Position numbers and translations under genes: made by a program. 30,826 nucleotides of DNA from assembly GCA_000310025.1 (NCBI GenBank), contig FN649726.1, positions 3,480,634 to 3,511,459 of the forward strand, in the 5' to 3' direction. Positions 29,701-30,826 of this stretch are shown here, in pieces. Source of the stretch: Ectocarpus siliculosus (lineage: Eukaryota > Sar > Phaeophyceae > Ectocarpales > Ectocarpaceae). Under the pieces are notes generated by a model. That model saw only the letters and a program-made list of their open reading frames with translations. It was not told where the DNA came from and did no database searches. The number at the start of each line of letters is the position of its first letter. Within the stretch, counting starts at the first letter, position 1.

Positions 29701-30826
29701 GCGCAGCAACGGCAAGAAAACAACTTACTACGCACGCTAATCCAAACGCAACAACAGGGAGGCGGAAGAGACGGCTCAAATGACCAGCGGGTGCTCTTGC
29801 GGCTGACTCCTTCTCCGAGCTTCAACTTTGCAGCCCGTGAACAACGCAAGCCCCTCGAGGGGCCTCCCACCACCCGACCGGTGCGTTCTCGCTGCTGCCT
29901 TGTTCTCAAGCTGGGGCAACACGACTCCGCCCTGCCGATCCCTAAGACCCACCTTGATGTTACCGCCTCCACGAACTCTCCGACGTTGTCCAGCGTCACG
30001 TCTACGTCCTCCCCCCCGGGGACAAGCGCCGCCCCCGACACCGGGTCCGTCATGGCAAGCGACGATAGCTCCAGGAAGTCGGCAAGAGGCATGCCTTCCA
30101 CCTACATCGCAGGGCGGAAGGGAGCGAGTCGTCAGAGACATGGGAGGAGAAGCGAAAGGGGGTAGGGAGCAGCGGAGAGAAGGGTGGCGTATTCGTTCGA
30201 ACGATTCGTTCGAAGGTTTTCAACAAGCAAAAACTCGTTCGAATGGATGTCGTCAACAAGCATTAAACGCTTAGATCGAGGATAACACAAAAGCATGGTC
30301 CGATGAGCGCTGAATGACTGGCCGCATTCGCGCTCGGCATGCGCCGAAACAAATACAACCCCACTTGTCAAACCAAGGGTATCTAAATAGAACACATCCC
30401 GTGTCGAGACGCCTCTCGTCAAAACGCGGTGCTACTGTAGCTCTCCAGAACAGCAAGTGCGCGACATAAACACGCAGCCCGCTCACCTCTCCGGTAGGCT
30501 TGTCTCCCTTGCAGGCCTTGAAGAGGTTACGGATGATCGCGCCCGGTCGATTGTACAAACGGGGGAGATCCCCCACGGACAACAAACAGACGGCGGTGGC
30601 GTGCGCAACCCCCCCGATCTCCTCTACCCCCGCCCCCGCCCCCGCCCCCGCCCCCGCCCTCGTCAACTTGGATCCCTCCTCGCCAACGGCACCGTCAGCG
30701 GTCGCTGTCGAACCGCTTGCCGCCGCCGTTGCCGCTGTCCCAGGAGAAACAGCGTCAGCGGCCGGGCCTGCTCCGACGCAGCCCGCGGCGGTGAACGCTG
30801 TAGCGGCGGCAGTCGTCGTCTTCACC
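26725..30826 (-). CDS. HECT-type E3 ubiquitin ligase (UPL3/TRIP12-like), 3' seven exons
   Basis: HECT ligases take ubiquitin from an E2 onto a C-terminal-lobe Cys and pass it to substrate. Seven exons splice in phase: 30826-30487 (open to the edge), 30101-29953, 29628-29562, 28961-28830, 28153-28025, 27578-27489, 26817-26725 (TGA). Donors are GTGAGC, GTGGGT, GTGAGC, GTACGC, GTGCGA and GTAAGA; all acceptors end in AG. They give 332 residues. Family landmarks in order: 'VPGGEDVDVTLDNVGEFVEA', 'PQAEAFRAGCAEVFP', 'LSAQELHDQLCGEEALEW', 'GAGYTRNSQ', 'FLLFVLGCPHLPPGG', 'ELPFARTCTHT' with the catalytic Cys codon at 27498-27500, and 'LHLPPYSKREVLNEKLAYAI'. The spacing between GYTRNS and FVLG equals what I recall for UPL3-class proteins. 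Odd points: the usual FVTG is FVLG, and the residues after the Cys are Thr-His rather than Phe/Ala-Asn. The first exon is low-complexity (Ala/Thr/Gly) before 'LYNRPGAIIRNLFKACKG'. The N-terminal lobe and substrate-binding part lie beyond the window. Confidence 0.93.
27101..27136. repeat. 12-bp tandem repeat, three copies
   Basis: 'cgggcaggcgaa' is repeated twice and then degenerates to 'cgggcaagcaag'. It lies in the last intron of the HECT gene (27488-26818). Confidence 0.8.
28432..28760. repeat. Three diverging tandem copies of an about 115-bp unit
   Basis: 'gcaccctcctctcgtgaccg' starts at 28432 and 28558, and 'gcacccttgtggccgaacac' at 28670. Each is followed in order by a 'aggtgccttcgtttgcctcg'-like block and by 'cctcgtttacacccagtcac' (or 'cttctttttacacccacgtc' in the third). 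The first two copies are close to each other; the third is much more diverged. The array fills about half of the HECT intron 28829-28154. Confidence 0.9.
30626..30660 (-). repeat. (GGGGGC)n hexanucleotide repeat inside coding exon
   Basis: About five CCCCCG units on the plus strand are read by the HECT gene on the minus strand as an alternating Ala-Gly run of roughly ten residues. Five consecutive G-runs on the coding strand could form a G-quadruplex. The repeat unit is a multiple of three, so length changes keep the frame. Confidence 0.85.

Overview
The window looks like nuclear DNA of a eukaryote with a GC-moderate to GC-rich, repeat-laden, intron-rich genome. The evidence is a multi-exon HECT gene with GTGAGC-type donors and introns of 324-676 bp, remnants of Ty1/copia and non-LTR retrotransposons, long homopolymer and microsatellite tracts, and no operons or Shine-Dalgarno-spaced genes. 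A brown alga or other stramenopile fits this style best, but that is an inference; no rRNA, tRNA or organelle gene anchors it.

Layout. 1-6.2 kb: no convincing gene; dispersed and near-tandem repeats (gctaaac clusters near 1.0 and 2.6 kb, a 300-bp unit present twice at 3.7 and 4.2 kb, a 76-bp duplication at 5.8 kb). 6.2-10.3 kb: a retrotransposon graveyard on the minus strand. A copia integrase end (10.3-9.95 kb) and a copia hinge plus reverse-transcriptase start (7.26-6.67 kb) flank a 2.4-kb uninterrupted plus-strand frame (7490-9916, 808 aa from its first ATG) that I do not recognise. The copia hinge is present on both sides of it. 11.4-17.3 kb: minus-strand coding remnants broken by stops and frameshifts (probably decayed host genes) and the C-terminal end of a LINE reverse-transcriptase ORF. 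17.34-17.86 kb: a plus-strand frame with one FG-GAP-like stretch. 17.9-21.8 kb: repeats and hairpins only. 21.8-22.8 kb: a two-exon minus-strand gene for a small secreted cysteine-containing protein. 22.8-26.7 kb: no gene recognised; it includes a near-perfect 27-bp hairpin and microsatellites. 26.7-30.8 kb: seven exons of a minus-strand HECT-type E3 ubiquitin ligase (UPL3/TRIP12-like C-terminal catalytic region), running off the right edge.

The two intact host genes (secreted protein and HECT ligase) lie on the same strand but share no evident pathway. The most unusual object is the long unknown frame sandwiched in copia sequence. A captured viral or mobile-element structural protein is one reading, but this is not demonstrated from the sequence alone.
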